Positions 38,715 to 51,476 of a stretch of DNA of 64,000 nucleotides are shown piece after piece. A program made the translations under genes and the position numbers. Origin of the DNA: Turnera subulata (Eukaryota; Streptophyta; Magnoliopsida; Malpighiales; Passifloraceae); NCBI GenBank assembly GCA_028386065.3, contig JAKUCV010004486.1, positions 1-64,000 on the forward strand, in the 5' to 3' direction. Under the pieces are notes generated by a model that had not been told where the DNA came from, made no database searches, and worked only from the letters and a program-made list of their open reading frames with translations. The stretch's first letter is position 1; each line of letters opens with the position of its first letter.

Positions 38715-40986
38715 GTGGCATGGATAATTATGGTCTGTTCATCCTCAATAATTTAACAAAATTTCCAAACTTTTTGTGCTAGTTTGCACCACGTTGTCAG
38801 ATAGCGATTGTGGTGAGTGTAACATAGGTGAGGTGAGGTCCTTGTAATTAGCTTTCTCCATTTTGACAATTCCCTCTTATGTTCATTCTGACCCCCTTTT
38901 GTTCTGAGATAAAATAAGTAGGACTGCAAACTCTGTCCTAGTTATTGTTGAGTGCTGCTGAGTTTCCCAAGGGAAAGAAGTAGGTAATGCTTGTATTTTA
39001 GGAATTTACTTTTCTCTTTAGGTAAAAAGTTGTAGCCTTGTTCTTATGCTTTGAAATAAAGCGATTTTCTATGATGTTGCCTATCTCACATTTAGAACAA
39101 ATACTGGTTCTCAGCTCTTGGGTTTGGAGAGAATCAAATGTGATGGTTGTCGCCTTTCAAAGAATAGCTTGAATAGTTTTGTCCCTAACTTGATATATTC
39201 CTGTCCTTCTGGCAACTAGTGATAATTTGGGTGCAACAGACAAGTACTAACATTGGTACAAGTGTAGCATTCCTCTTAACTTCTCCGTTTCAGGAATGGA
39301 TTGTTTTCTCGGAGAGCAAGATTCATATCTCGAATCTACTCGTGCTGCGCCAGATGCAATGCAAATAGACCAAACACACAGATGGCGATTTTTCCTCTTA
39401 AAACAACGTACATGGCTAAATCAGAATCATACGCTGCCGATATCTACACCGGGCCCAATGGTGGAGAAACACAAGCCAGCTTGGGCCTGCGTCAACCCCT
39501 ATTGCCGGGCAAAACTGAAGAAAAGGGTGCATGTTACTTGTCCAGAGCACAAACTGTTGCATAGATTGGCAGTACCTTGGGAATAATGGAAACGCATGCC
39601 CTTCACCGCGGGTCACAGGTCCTCAGCACCAGTATTTTTTGGGGTCATATTAAACCAGCAAGTCTGTATGAGGGCAGGTGGGAGTTTCGGAAAGGGGACA
39701 AAATTTCAACCGTTTTCCATGGATGAGTACACAGTGGAGCCTATATTGTTCCAGAAATGCAGACATGTAATATCACTTGAGCCCAACAGGAGAGACGAGA
39801 AGCACTGTTTCTGGTGTGACTGACTACTGTAGTTATGTTCCATTCTCTTAAATCTCCCAATAAGGAATTTTAAGTTCTAACAATAGCTTAAGTCGGCAGC
39901 GTGTCTTAGACAATCCAGTAGTGGTTAAGAAGAAAGGTTTGACTTTGAGGCTTTTACCTAAATCAATTGGAATCGCAATAAAAGTGACTCCCAGAATGTT
40001 TCCTCTGTGACACTTTTGCTGCCGCTTAGTAGTTTCGGGATAATCTTTTTTAGGATACGTTTCTTTTGGATAAGTGAATAAGTGATTATGTCAAAGTTAC
40101 ATCAAACAGAAGCTTTGAATTTTCAGACAACTTGTCATGGGGGGATCATAACAGGGCACCTAACGTTAGTTGGTTAGTTGATAGATGCTTAATATCTTCA
40201 ACATTATCTACAAGAGCATTTAACAATTATATTTGAGAGGGAACAGTATTAAAATTAAGACGCAAGTTTCTTTGTGTTGGAAAATGGCATCACTATTATA
40301 TTGATGAAGTGGTGCAGTTAAAGCTACTGCCACCGGATTATAATACTCAATCGTACAGAATCTTCCACAGACGGATGCAACCACATATATATACCCGCAA
40401 TTGCAGGAAGCTCCCTTAATTGCAGAAGTTCATAACCCACACACGATATGTCCAATAAACTAATTGATTCTAAAAAGAAAGCAAATGATCCACAAAGGCC
40501 GAGGCTGACAGCTTAAAGCAAACTAAAGAACTAAACGATGAAACTCATGCAAACTTATGATTCGGTGGCACCAATACCAATAACCTTCCCTCAAAATATA
40601 GCTCCAAGTTCACCTGACCACCCAATTCTTCCGTATAACATGCTTATGAGACAGACATGCAAACTAGCCAGTGGTGGACTGCAAGATCTGAATAAGTACA
40701 GCCTCCATAAAACTTCAATGATAATGGTGATTGGAAACAATAAAATACAGGAGCCAGAATAAAACCAAGAAATTACAAAAACTATAGTCTAAAAGCTTCA
40801 TCATGTACAAAACTTCAAATTATAAGTTTTAACTTCAACAGACTGTGTGTTTAAAACATTAATACTAACGAAATGAGAAAAGAAAGGGCATATCATCAAG
40901 ATCCAGTAAGTATTCGAATTCTGTTCCCTCATAGCACTTGTTGCTCAGAGCAATCATCATTTACCTGTTGCATAAGCCCTCTAATA
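38715..40986. other. Spacer between KING1 and EXO70 3' ends
   Basis: Convergent 3' regions. A stretch at 39296-39835 is less AT-rich and open in two overlapping frames (96 and 87 codons). Neither shows a motif I recognise, although one has a CVNPYCRAKLKKRVHVTCPE cysteine pattern. It may be an old coding remnant. Nothing else is seen. Confidence 0.4.
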
Positions 40987-42966
40987 CTATGCACTCTTTC
41001 TTCTTAAGTGATGAAGAACAAGAGGAGTCCCTTCAAACAAATCAGTCAAATAGGTCTCCAAATCGTCTGGTGCATATTTTATGTATTTCCCAGCATTCCG
41101 TCCACTTTCTAATTGACTACCATACCTCCCCACAAATGAACGATAAGCAGGTAATACTTTTTCAGATATAGATATTCGAAGTTCTTCACGAAGCTGAGGA
41201 TCAGGAACCTTCCAACCCGTCTGAATCCTATAGATTTCCTCAAAGCATGCATTGAAATTCTTGAATCTGTCCTTCAATGCTTGTCTTGCAGCATTACCAG
41301 AATGACTGGAGCTCCCCCCCGTGCCTTCATCCCTCAAGCACTGCAACGCCTTGCCCCAAGCAGCTCTAAGATAAGCATTAGCTTTTTGGCGAATCTGGGC
41401 CCGACGTCTGCGAACCCATTGATCACCCAAAATCTTAATAAGGTCTGAATCCTTAACTTTCTGCACTATGTACAGAACATTGTTCATCAGAAATACATAC
41501 TGCATAGCCTGATCCTCATACAACCTTGATTTCTCCTCAAGGTTCGCTTCTAAACAAGACAACAGCGCCAACAACCGCCTTGTAATTGGAGTCTCACCCT
41601 CCATTTGATCATCACTTTGCAAACCACCAGACTCATCATCCTCATCCTCCAAAAGGGAATTCAAGGTTTCACTATAATCGACAACCAGTTTTATATAATT
41701 CATCACATACCGTGTAAGTGGATGAATCTCCCCACCAAGCATAGGCTTCCTAGAAGACTCACCTCGCACAGCATTCTCAAACTCTGCAAAAGTCCCCTTT
41801 GCAGCAGCTCCCAGTCTAGCCAGCACTTCCTTAGCCTCGCTGAGCACAAACTCATCAGAAACCATAATCTGCAAATCTGGCAAAACATCTGCCAAAGCAT
41901 CATACATATCCAAAATCCTGAACAGCTTCTCTGAAGACCTCCTCCCAATGGCCACAGCCTCTCCAAAATTCAGCAGCTGCATCAAGCACCCTTTTGCAGT
42001 CTCATTAAAACAAACCTCTTTTGCTGATTCAGACCCGTTAAACACCTGGTCACAAAGCCGCCTCTCCCCGGCCAAAAGAACCCTAACCCCAATCTTAACA
42101 GCCTGTATCCACCTCTTCATCTTCTCATCCAAGGATTTCCACTCAATTTTCTGCACCTCTTCAATACTCAGCTTCTCCACTCCCAAAATCGCCAAACACT
42201 CATCCAAAGCATCCCTCCTAACACTACTATAGACCTGAACACACTCCTTCTCGTAGCCAGACCGTATCATCCGATCCGAAATCTCCTTCAAATCCACTAC
42301 AGCCTCACTATGAATCAAATCCACACACAAATCATCCCCTAGACTCACCCCTCGCTCGTGAAACCGCGTACTCCCGCCATCAACCTCCCCGAAACTCTCG
42401 AATTCCTCCTCAATCTCCCCTCCATTCGAAGCAAACGACAACGAAACCCTCCTAATTGATCCGTACAACCGCTCCGCATCCAGGGGAACGGTGTTCCTAA
42501 TCAGGATATGGCGAAATTCCTCCTCCAGCCGCGTCATCGCGGCCTGAACGGCGGTCTCCGCCCGGTCCACGACCTCGGAATCGGACCGGACGGAGAGATT
42601 ATCGAGCAAATCGAGGATTTCGTCGACGGCGGACAAGTACTCGACGGCCTCGTCTGGGGAGTCGTCGAAGGAGGGCCCACCCGCGGAGTGGCGGGAGGAG
42701 GACTCGGAGCCCCCCGCGGTGGTGTCCCACCGGAAAATGATCTTCTCGGCGGCGTCTAGGCGGGAGAGGGAGCTGGACTCGCTGTCTTTGATCAAATCGG
42801 TGATGTTGGACAAGCGGTTATCGAAGCTGGAGAAGATCAGGAGCATGTCCTCCCTGACGTTTTTGGTCGTGTTCAGGCTCTTCACGATCTGCTGGGCCGT
42901 CGCCAGCACACGATCGTCGGCGCCTGCTCCGCCGCCGATGCTCGTGGTGGTGGTGGTGGCGGCCAT
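40987..42966 (-). CDS. EXO70: Exocyst subunit EXO70 family protein (D-clade-like)
   Basis: Intronless 659-aa protein. EXO70 subunits tether secretory vesicles to the plasma membrane by binding phosphoinositides. The N-terminus (1-20) is T/G-rich, followed by a coiled region ([38 protein letters not shown]). The C-terminal EXO70 rod domain covers about residues 270-640, with [99 protein letters not shown] and ERLYGSI. It ends [19 protein letters not shown], the conserved membrane-binding end. The [13 protein letters not shown] segment and single-exon structure suggest the D clade, which I infer rather than prove. The gene appears intact; its 5' leader is followed by a GT microsatellite. Confidence 0.93.
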   Translation of the reverse strand: MAATTTTTSIGGGAGADDRVLATAQQIVKSLNTTKNVREDMLLIFSSFDNRLSNITDLIKDSESSSLSRLDAAEKIIFRWDTTAGGSESSSRHSAGGPSFDDSPDEAVEYLSAVDEILDLLDNLSVRSDSEVVDRAETAVQAAMTRLEEEFRHILIRNTVPLDAERLYGSIRRVSLSFASNGGEIEEEFESFGEVDGGSTRFHERGVSLGDDLCVDLIHSEAVVDLKEISDRMIRSGYEKECVQVYSSVRRDALDECLAILGVEKLSIEEVQKIEWKSLDEKMKRWIQAVKIGVRVLLAGERRLCDQVFNGSESAKEVCFNETAKGCLMQLLNFGEAVAIGRRSSEKLFRILDMYDALADVLPDLQIMVSDEFVLSEAKEVLARLGAAAKGTFAEFENAVRGESSRKPMLGGEIHPLTRYVMNYIKLVVDYSETLNSLLEDEDDESGGLQSDDQMEGETPITRRLLALLSCLEANLEEKSRLYEDQAMQYVFLMNNVLYIVQKVKDSDLIKILGDQWVRRRRAQIRQKANAYLRAAWGKALQCLRDEGTGGSSSHSGNAARQALKDRFKNFNACFEEIYRIQTGWKVPDPQLREELRISISEKVLPAYRSFVGRYGSQLESGRNAGKYIKYAPDDLETYLTDLFEGTPLVLHHLRRKSA

Positions 42967-43162
42967 CTCCTCCTCCTCCTCCTCCCTCGCGTTTGCAATC
43001 TTTTCCTCCCTAGGGTTTGGCCCTCTCCGGTTTGCGTGAATTTGGTTTGTGGGGGAGATTTCGGGGAGATTATTAACAGTGGGGTTTTTGAATTATTCCG
43101 GTGCTGGTTTACAAAACATTTTTTCTGTTTCTTTTTGTTTTTCGTTTTTTCAAAGGTTTTAA

Positions 43163-43167
43163 GTGTG

Positions 43168-43198
<31 letters not shown>

Positions 43199-43199
43199 T
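43163..43199. repeat. GT microsatellite followed by poly(T)
   Basis: About ten GT units then an 18-base T run, about 200 bp upstream of EXO70. Confidence 0.9.
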
Positions 43200-43299
43200 G
43201 TGTTTTGGCCGGCTACAGTTGAGAATTTGTGTTTTTTTTGGGGGATTGTTGGTTAGAGAAAAAGGAAAGAGGGTGAAGAGTTATCGTACTAAGTAATCT

Positions 43300-45146
43300 G
43301 TTCTTCTTACTTGTTACGATGATTGATTTGTTTGTGTGTTGTTGGCGAACTGTGAGTTATTGGGCCTATGATCTGCTTTCCCCTTTCGACTCCGGCCCAT
43401 AGTTATGATTCTGTATATTTCGGGAAAGTAATTCAATTATTTTATGGATCACGGATGCCCAAAATATCATTGCTTAATGGGGTAGCTACCATAAAATATT
43501 GGATAATTTTCGACAAACATAAAATAAAATATTAGATAATTGTTTTAAAAATATGAAATAATCGTATCAACAATTAATGCATTCAATCTTCAAGGATAAC
43601 TACGGAGTGTATATGGAATGATAAACTAATGCATTACCATTACATATCACCACAATATCTTGTTGTAGGATTTTGTTCCTTTGTTGAACAAATAGTTATT
43701 AGAAAGCAGTTCCTCCGTAATCTAATCTAGGCCTAGAGTTAGATGCTAATTGCTACTAGTTTCCAATCCATATCACATGTGTAAGATCTTATTACCATAC
43801 TCACCCTCAAATTCAGGAGCCTTTTTTTTTTCATAATCAATAACGAACCTTGATATTCGTTCCTATGGAGAAACATGAAAAAATTTATCATGGGACTCCT
43901 CAAGTAATACTTGGCGTTTCATTAAAAAAAAAATAAAATTAATACTTGGAGAGTCCCGGAATAAAATTTTTAGACAGAGACAACTTAATTATAAATAGCA
44001 CCACGGGAAAGCAACTATGTGTGTTTTTGGAAAATGACATGGCAAGTTACTTGCCTAATAGGGTCATGAATTCCTTGCTTTATATGGTCATAATTGGAAT
44101 GATTCTTGCTTCATTCCTTTATTTGAGTGTGAACATAACTTTTACGAGACAAAAATGTTTATTCAATGACCTATAGTTCAAGGGGATTACATATCTCAAA
44201 ATCGTGTCCTAATCCATGTAAAACCACAAAAAAGTTCAATTGGAACCCTCCACATCTTCCTCCTCACGGCTTATGCCGTGGGTTTGAATTGCTTAGTCCT
44301 CCAAGTACTTGGTTACATTTTTTCTTGCAGTCACAATCGTGGAGTGATTCTTTGTTCACACCTTAAATTGGTGGTGAACATGTACCGATTAGAAATTTAG
44401 AACCTTGGAAATCTTCTTTATAGCATTCACATCTCCCTTGCTATCTTACTTTTCCCAAATTGTTATTGTTTTTTATTCTGGTTGATTACTTTTCCCAAAT
44501 TGTTATTGTTTTTTATTCTGGTTGATTAATAAAAGTTAAAAGTCTTATCAAACATTAACTTCTTTGTTATTAACTTCTTTGTTAGGACGTTATGAATTAA
44601 TTGTTCATTCATGAGTGCAACATGTGCTATTGTCAAAAGCCAAACCCCCACAAAAAGTTGACCATTTCCTGGACAAATAAAAAAAGGAACTGCCCAAAAT
44701 ATCTCGGTGGTTGATCCAACTACTGTTCAGTTCAGCTACGGATACTGAGTTTTGTTTTATTTTCTTCCATTTTTTTCGACTTTTGTTCAAAGTTTTCACA
44801 GTTGTTCTAAGCATTTTGGTAACTGCCATAGCTCAAATCCTCCCAACCATTCATTTCAAGCGTAAAAAAAGTATGATATTTTTGCTTAGTTCATATGTAT
44901 TTCATTCTCATTTATCATTCATCCTAATTAGTGATGCATTCCTGCATAGCTCCCAAACTATATTTATATGTAAAGCTAGATATGTCTAAGGTTAGATTTT
45001 CTTAATATAATAACAGTGGGTCAAGCTAGAATCACTAGCACAAAACTTATATTGTAAGAACTAACATAATGATTTTCCAAAATGTATAAATGAGATCTAT
45101 GTTATTATTATATCAAGAAAATCAAGACTATCAATTGTTATTAATA
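43300..45146. other. AT-rich spacer upstream of the solo LTR
   Basis: No gene is seen. It contains a 40-bp tandem duplication (44446-44528), a small hairpin (CACGGC-TTAT-GCCGTG near 44267) and short ORFs without motifs. Confidence 0.4.
44446..44528. repeat. 40-bp tandem duplication
   Basis: TTACTTTTCCCAAATTG...GGTTGA is repeated exactly with a 40-bp period from 44446 and 44486. Confidence 0.9.
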
Positions 45147-45151
45147 AAATA

Positions 45152-48069
45152 TGTAACAGCCCGGGTAAAAATTTATGTTTTTACCGGGACTGTAAAAGGA
45201 TTCTGTATAATAATTTATCATATGGAAATAAACTTTGGTAATTATTCCACGGTAAACCGAGCAACGAATTCCGATTCCGAGTTTCACTCCATATCCCGGA
45301 TATTTTCGCGGAATTTCCGTGACGAGTTGGAATTTCTGAGTTAGAAAATGACGATTATACCCTTGAGTTCGTTAGGAAACCAAAGGAAGTTGGAGGGGCA
45401 CAATAGACCTTTTGTTGGATCAAATTATTTCTTTTATTCAATTGTGAGTGTGCACTATCACAGCCCCAATATCCACAAGTGGAGCACTACAACATTTTTT
45501 TTTATTATCTCCTATCTTCCACAATATTTTGCTCATCTTTTTCCTGTTATAAAAAAAAACTATGAACTGAAACCAACACGCCAGACACCCACCTTCTACC
45601 CATTTTTCTTCTCTGCACAAAATCCCTGCCCAGATGTTAATCACACTATAGTAATACTAGTTATACATAAATATAAAAAAAAAAAAGAGAAAGATATAAA
45701 CATACAAACACACCACCGGCCACACACCTCACCCGCCACCATCATCACCGTCCTCTTCTCCTCCACCACCGACACCACACACACGGACACCACCCGGCAC
45801 AACCACTCGCTGCCGCCTCGCTCGCTGTCGCCAGCCACCACAAGTTCGTTCCTGCCGACGAACGACTGCAACCGCCACAGCAGATCACGCCGTCGCCTCC
45901 ACTCCCACGTGAAGCCCGACGAATCCACCTCCTTGACGCGCCACCGCCCTGCAGCCTCGAGTCGTGTCGCTTGCAGTCACCTCGACCTCGCTGTGCCTCT
46001 CGCCGTCGTGTCGTCGCGCCGTCAGCCCAATCCGTTTGCGCAGCCGACAGCAGGAACCCCGACGGCCACTTCTCCTCCTCTCTTCGCCGTAACTCGACGC
46101 CGCCCCAGGCCTTGCCGCCTTCCTCTTCGAGTCGTCCTCGCCTCGCCTGCACGCCACCCGCCGCCCTGTGTCTTCGCCGAGCCACCGTCAGCAGATCCAA
46201 GGTGAGTACCCGTTTTTGAAACGGGTAAGGAAGACAACCCGTATGATGTGTTCACGGGTCGCGGGTTGACCCGATTGGAATTGGGTCGGAATTGATGGAT
46301 GGGCTGGGCTGTTAGTGGGTAGTGGGTTAGGACTTGGGTTTTGGGTTTTAGTTTTGGGCTTAGGGTGAGATGGGCTAGGATGGTTGGGTTTAGGCTTTAG
46401 GCTTTAGACTTGGACCTTAGCCCAGTCCGAAATTAAAAAAAAAAAAAAAAGGAATAAATCTGAAAGAAAAAGAAAAATAATTATGGAAAAATAATAACTT
46501 TAGGAAAATAAAAGTAATTTGTAGAAATAATATTTTGAGGCATAATTTGGGGGAAATAATATTCTAGAGATATAATTTTAGGGAAAGTATATGTAAATGG
46601 TGTATAATAACTACTTTGAGAAATATTTGGGAAGGGTATATGGAAAACGTAATTTCTAGGAAAATTTAAATAAAAAAAATAATATATTTGTGAAAAGAAA
46701 TAAGTGACTATCATGACATATTATTTTCAAGGAGACTAGGGAAATAAAAAGAAAAAGAGAGAAGAAGAGAAAGGAAATTATTATACTTATTCTAGGAAAG
46801 AATACATGTACCGTAAAGTATTTTGGGAGTATAAGCGTACGTTAAATTTTCAGAAAAATATGTTATAGTAATCACATTTTTGGAAAGGGAAATAAATGGT
46901 GAATGATGATGATAACGGGACTTCACCGGGACGTAGACGAACCAGTTTAGAATTTTTTTTTTTTTTACAGTACTGCATCATTCGCATTTATGTGCATCTT
47001 ATGTGAGTATATGCTATTGTTTGCTATTTAGGAGCTGATAACGAACATTATCCCGAGGAACCGGAGACGGGACAATTTGAGGACTTCCAGGAGTAGGGAA
47101 ATCGGCTAAGGTGAGGATGGATAACCTTTGATATGTTGCACATGATGCTGTGTTTGTTTTTCTGTGATTATTTTGCCTGATTGAACTGCTGAGCCAAATG
47201 AGTTGATTTCGATATTTGTTATGGTTGTTGATTGGTTGAGTGTGAATATACCGACATGATAAGATAATTGGATAATTGGAAGTTGTGTTGACGACTTAAT
47301 TGTCACGTGGAAAGTAGAGATCTGACTCGATGGGTAAAGACTGTTTCGTGGTGGCCATGACCTGGGTTCTTGTGGAAGCATGTCTATGCTTGGGATGTCT
47401 ATCCCGTGATTATTTTTGGGATGTCTATCCCTGGGTTCGTATTTTTGGGATGTCGATCCCTGGGTTCTTTTGGTTTTGGTCTGGCGCCCGAAATATGTTG
47501 ATATCCAGGTCTAATCCCTAGCTTGTCCAGTAACGGGGCCCGGAAGATAAAATTGGAATTAAAAGTAATTATTCTTTTGGTCTTGGCTCGGTTATATTCT
47601 GATTGTTTCACTGTTATGTCTTTTGCTGGAATTTTATTTCGAAAGTATTGTGTTGCATGCATATTACTGTTTATCCTTTGTCGGTGAGCACTTCGGACTC
47701 ACCCCTCGCCTGCGGGGTTTCATCCCGTAGGATGAGTTATTCGTAGTACAGGTACGTGGTTCGGCCAGCTACTGTTTCTACTCCACCAGACCCCGGATCC
47801 ATACCTCCGCTGCATCTCATTCTAAGTCTTCCGCTGCTGATATTTTATTTACTGCTGTATCATGTATTATATGTTTTGCGATATCACGTATTGTATGATT
47901 CTGCTATTGCTGTTGTGGTTTGAATAATGGTCCCCGGGATCGGGTGACGGATGTTATATTTGAGATTGCTTGTATTGTATTCTGTAATGTATGTGCTGTC
48001 TGCTACTGTAATAAGAACAATTCTGGCACGTGTTTACTGTATACGATAAATACGGGTCGGGGCGTTTCA
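45152..48069 (+). mobile_element. Solo LTR of a Ty3-type retrotransposon (2.9 kb)
   Basis: Starts TGTAACAGCCCGGGT and ends GGGTCGGGGCGTTTCA, short inverted termini of the sort found in large plant Ty3/gypsy LTRs. It is flanked by a perfect 5-bp repeat, AAATA, at 45147-45151 and 48070-48074. No gag/pol or primer-binding site lies inside or beside it, so it is a solo LTR produced by LTR-LTR recombination. A GC-rich block at 45720-46200 is followed by a consensus donor (CCAAG|GTGAGT at 46202) and an acceptor-like TTTAG at 47027-47031. Repeated GGGATGTCTATCCC hairpins lie at 47394-47465. Lineage (Tekay/Del-like) is a guess. Confidence 0.8.
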
Positions 48070-48074
48070 AAATA

Positions 48075-51000
48075 ACTTTGATAACTCTGATGTTATAGTT
48101 TCATGATATAAAAGTATTTAGGCTAAAAAAATTAAATAATATATTAACTTATAACAAATGATATATGAAAAAAAGAAATAATTCTATTCTAGCTATCAAG
48201 TAACAAAAACACCCTACATTATTATGGGAGTGCCTTTGCAGAAGTAAATTTAAGAAAAAAATACTATTTTTTTAAAAAATTACATATTATTTTTCGTAAT
48301 TGACATTGGTCTAGTATTGATAAACCAAAAGAGTTTAGAAATTCAAACAGCGATCATGGTCTTATGTTTTAGCAAAAGCAATATAATTTGAATTATGCTA
48401 TAATTAGTTTCAAGTGATTAACTCTAGCAGAGTTGCAAATATCCTTGACGATTACGTAAATAATCTAATAGAAATAGAATTTCCATTCTAAGATGAAAAA
48501 ATAGATAATATTTTAAAGATTAGAATAGGATATGTTACTGAGAGGAAGATGATATAAGTTATTTAATATTTTGATGAGAAATATTTGATATAGAATAAGC
48601 CCAGCACAATGTAGAGGCCCAATGACTAGCAATCAAGGCAAGGCCTAAAGGCGTGAGAGGCCCAGGGTCAGGTTCTCTGAGCAATCCAAGGTCCAGGAGC
48701 CAGGCAACCTAGGACCCCGGGTCAAGGACTCGCAGACCAAGGACCAGGACCTGCGGACGAGATTCGAAACCCGTGGACGAGGCCCAATACCTGGAGGCCC
48801 GAGAGACCTTATCTACCAGCTTATTCTGAGGAAATCTGAAGGCGGTCAATTAGAGCATGACATGTGGCATGGAATACTCTCTATAAGTATATCCAAAATT
48901 GAATATTTCCAGGAGTCTCTCATTCTCTCTCTCCGCTCTCTCTCTCTCGTCTGTTCCCCAATTCTCTGCACTTGTATGCATGTATCAAAATCATTCAACA
49001 TCAATAAAGAACAGTCACCCCCACTTTCTGTTTCATATCGCTACTACTCGTCCAAACTCTTTCATTGTTATTGTTCTTGGGTAGATTCATATGCTTCCCT
49101 GTAACCGCATCGAAAATAAAAAACCAATTGCACGAACTGAGGAGCGCCTTATTACTTTGAAACAGATTCATGTATTTGATAATACACCGCCATTTTTCTC
49201 TCCAGCAAACAAAGCTCATAAGTCATACCTTTAAGCAAAAGCTTCAAAGTAACATTTCTGTAAGGGAACAATATATATATATATATATATATGAAATCCC
49301 ACCAGAGGCACTTTATATATATTTTCAATTGAGCATTTCCAAACAACAAGAGAAATTGTTCTAGTGAAGTTTAGCGTGGAAACAATTGCGGAAACTTACA
49401 GTTACAGGTCATAGAGAGTGACACATGAATCGAGTGTTACATCTGACAAGATAAACTAAAAAGTAGTGCTTCCCTTTTACACCGGAACAAGTGAGACACA
49501 AAAAAATGTGAAATATTCGACAAAAAAAAAATGTGAAATATTTCTAGCTTGAGCAAAGGATGGCAGTAATCGATGCCACAGACTTCCATGTAAATTTTCA
49601 AAGCTAGCTATCTGTAGTTGCATGTCTTTCACCTTCACTCTCTTTTTGCCCATAATTAAGAGTTTTCTTGCAGGCACTAAACTTACCAAAGCAGTAACTT
49701 GGACTTTAAATCGGGTACGACAACTTATTCAAATAGCAAATAGTGGAGGTTGATTGCCACAAAATCAACTACAGTTACACTACAATAAAGCTAAGCTATT
49801 GTTTTTCCCTCGAAATAGTGATGTTCATGATACTATCAAATCAAGCCAAAGAATAGAATGCACAACTTTTTTGAGCAGTTCCACTGGTATTTTTTTTTTT
49901 GACCAATAGTTCCACTGCTAATTCGTTGGGCAATTGCATCCTTGAAGTTGTTGGATGGGATCAAAGTGAAGTTGTTGCATGGGATTAGAGTAGAGCAAAG
50001 TTCATAAGTCGTGTCTACAGATTGAATTGGCATATGTTTTCATGCCATATCTAATTGGAAATTAAGGATATTTTTTTCTTTATTGGTTTTCATTTAAACA
50101 TCTCTGTGGAAGTGTGGATAATGATGTGATTAATTTTTGTTAATTTAATGAAATCTTAATTTCTATTATTAGACAAATTTTGTCCTTTATATCCAAAAGC
50201 ACAATATTTGACTGATTTGAAAAGTATTAGGAAGAAATTCTTCTAAACAAAATTTTTCTATCTGAATATTTTATTAGAAACAATATTTGTCCTCTTATGT
50301 GGTGACAAGCTAAGGTGACTAACTTCAAATTAGTCTTCATAAAGGTGTCAAGGCTTGAGGACAAGGAGACGGATTTGTCCATCGTAAAATTTGTTCCTAA
50401 AGGTCTAAAACGAGAAATTTTATGCCAAATGTCACAAAAAAAAAAATTGTCACATTTGCTTGGCACATGGAGAAGTTCATGTAGTTGGATGTTCAGACTA
50501 CCACTCTTACCCGATTGTTCCTTACATGGCCACTCAGGTTTCGCTTCAAGAAGCAACTGAGCTCTGAATTTGGAGAATGCCAGATTTCACCGTAGGCTAG
50601 CTATTAGCCTTTATAATCCACTTGCCTCTATAATTATTAGGATGGTTGCATTTTATTTCTTGGAAATACTTTGGGTGTTTAAGTATGAGTAATCGTTTAT
50701 AGAAAGAGACTAAGTGAGCAAAATATAAGTGGAATGGACCCATATACCCAATACCTTAAGTTGGATGTTCAAGTATGAGTAATCATTTTACATCGGATAG
50801 AAAGAGATCAAGTGAGCAAAATATAAGTGGAATGGACCCATGTACCCAATACCTTAAGGTTTTGGGTTACTTTGTGGTGTCCAAGTCCACGGCCTCACTT
50901 GTTTTCTCCCCGATTTGTGGGCTACTCCCGGCGCTTTACTTGCTAACAAATACACTGTATCCATCAGTTTTTTTTTTTTAGTCTCCGCTACTTGCTCAAA

Positions 51001-51422
51001 ACTGTGTAATTATTATTTTATCAGAATCTCTTTACACTAATTAGCAAAGGCTTTTCATTAATATTGAGTGAAATTTTTTGGAGATTTAATTTCCATTCCA
51101 AAATATTTCATAAACATTTTTAAAATGTAATCTGTTGCATTTTTTATATCATGATTTACGTCTTAGTAATTGGGTTTCCTACCTGGTCCGGTGTATGCGT
51201 TCATGCCATCTTGGCTCCTTATCTCCCTGCTTGCTTGAATTGAATAAATCTTCCGGGAAGAGTTAAATTGAGTTAATTCAGTACTAGCTAGCTAGGAATC
51301 TCATATACCCGTAACATATATTCAAAGCTTTATCAAACCAAGATACCAAATCAACAGTACACATGAAAAGTCATCAGCATACATAAAAAGTCTCTGAGAA
51401 AACATTTGCTAGAATTTCTTCT
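48075..51422. other. Repeat-rich spacer between solo LTR and LINE
   Basis: No intact gene is seen. The block 48590-49050 is GC-richer and resembles a retroelement end: TATAAGTATA near 48891, a CT-rich run at 48917-48953 and AATAAA near 49004. I cannot define borders. An AT microsatellite lies at 49271-49292. A pair of related 85-bp sequences lies at 50676-50859. Minus-strand ORFs at 49477-50556 show no recognisable motif. Confidence 0.4.
50676..50859. repeat. Pair of diverged direct repeats, LTR-like sequence
   Basis: A sequence of about 85 bp containing AAGTATGAGTAATC and GTGGAATGGACCCAT, then CCCAATACCTTAAG, occurs twice in tandem (about 50676-50760 and 50769-50859) with roughly 10% differences. 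ACATCGGATAGAAAG followed by CCCAATACCTTAAGG is phrasing seen in many plant copia LTRs, so this is probably retroelement debris. Confidence 0.45.
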
Positions 51423-51457
51423 TCTACTACATACTAAACTCTGAATGTATTCCACCG
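51423..51457 (-). pseudogene. Extreme 3' coding end of RNase T2 copy 1, cut off by the LINE
   Basis: Read on the minus strand, the sequence left of the LINE continues the frame of the RNase T2 exon at 57347-57618 across the target duplication: GIH then SEFSM and a TAG at 51427-51429. The LINE therefore separated the last few codons from the rest of the exon. Confidence 0.5.
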
Positions 51458-51476
51458 TAACAAGAAAGGTGTTCCA

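Noticed and set aside
45348..46205. A 285-codon ORF as a real gene
   Set aside because: Lies within the solo LTR, is low-complexity (H, T, P and R rich), and three frames on both strands stay open there because of GC-rich composition.
49271..49292. AT microsatellite as a regulatory element
   Set aside because: Simple sequence repeat with no gene nearby.
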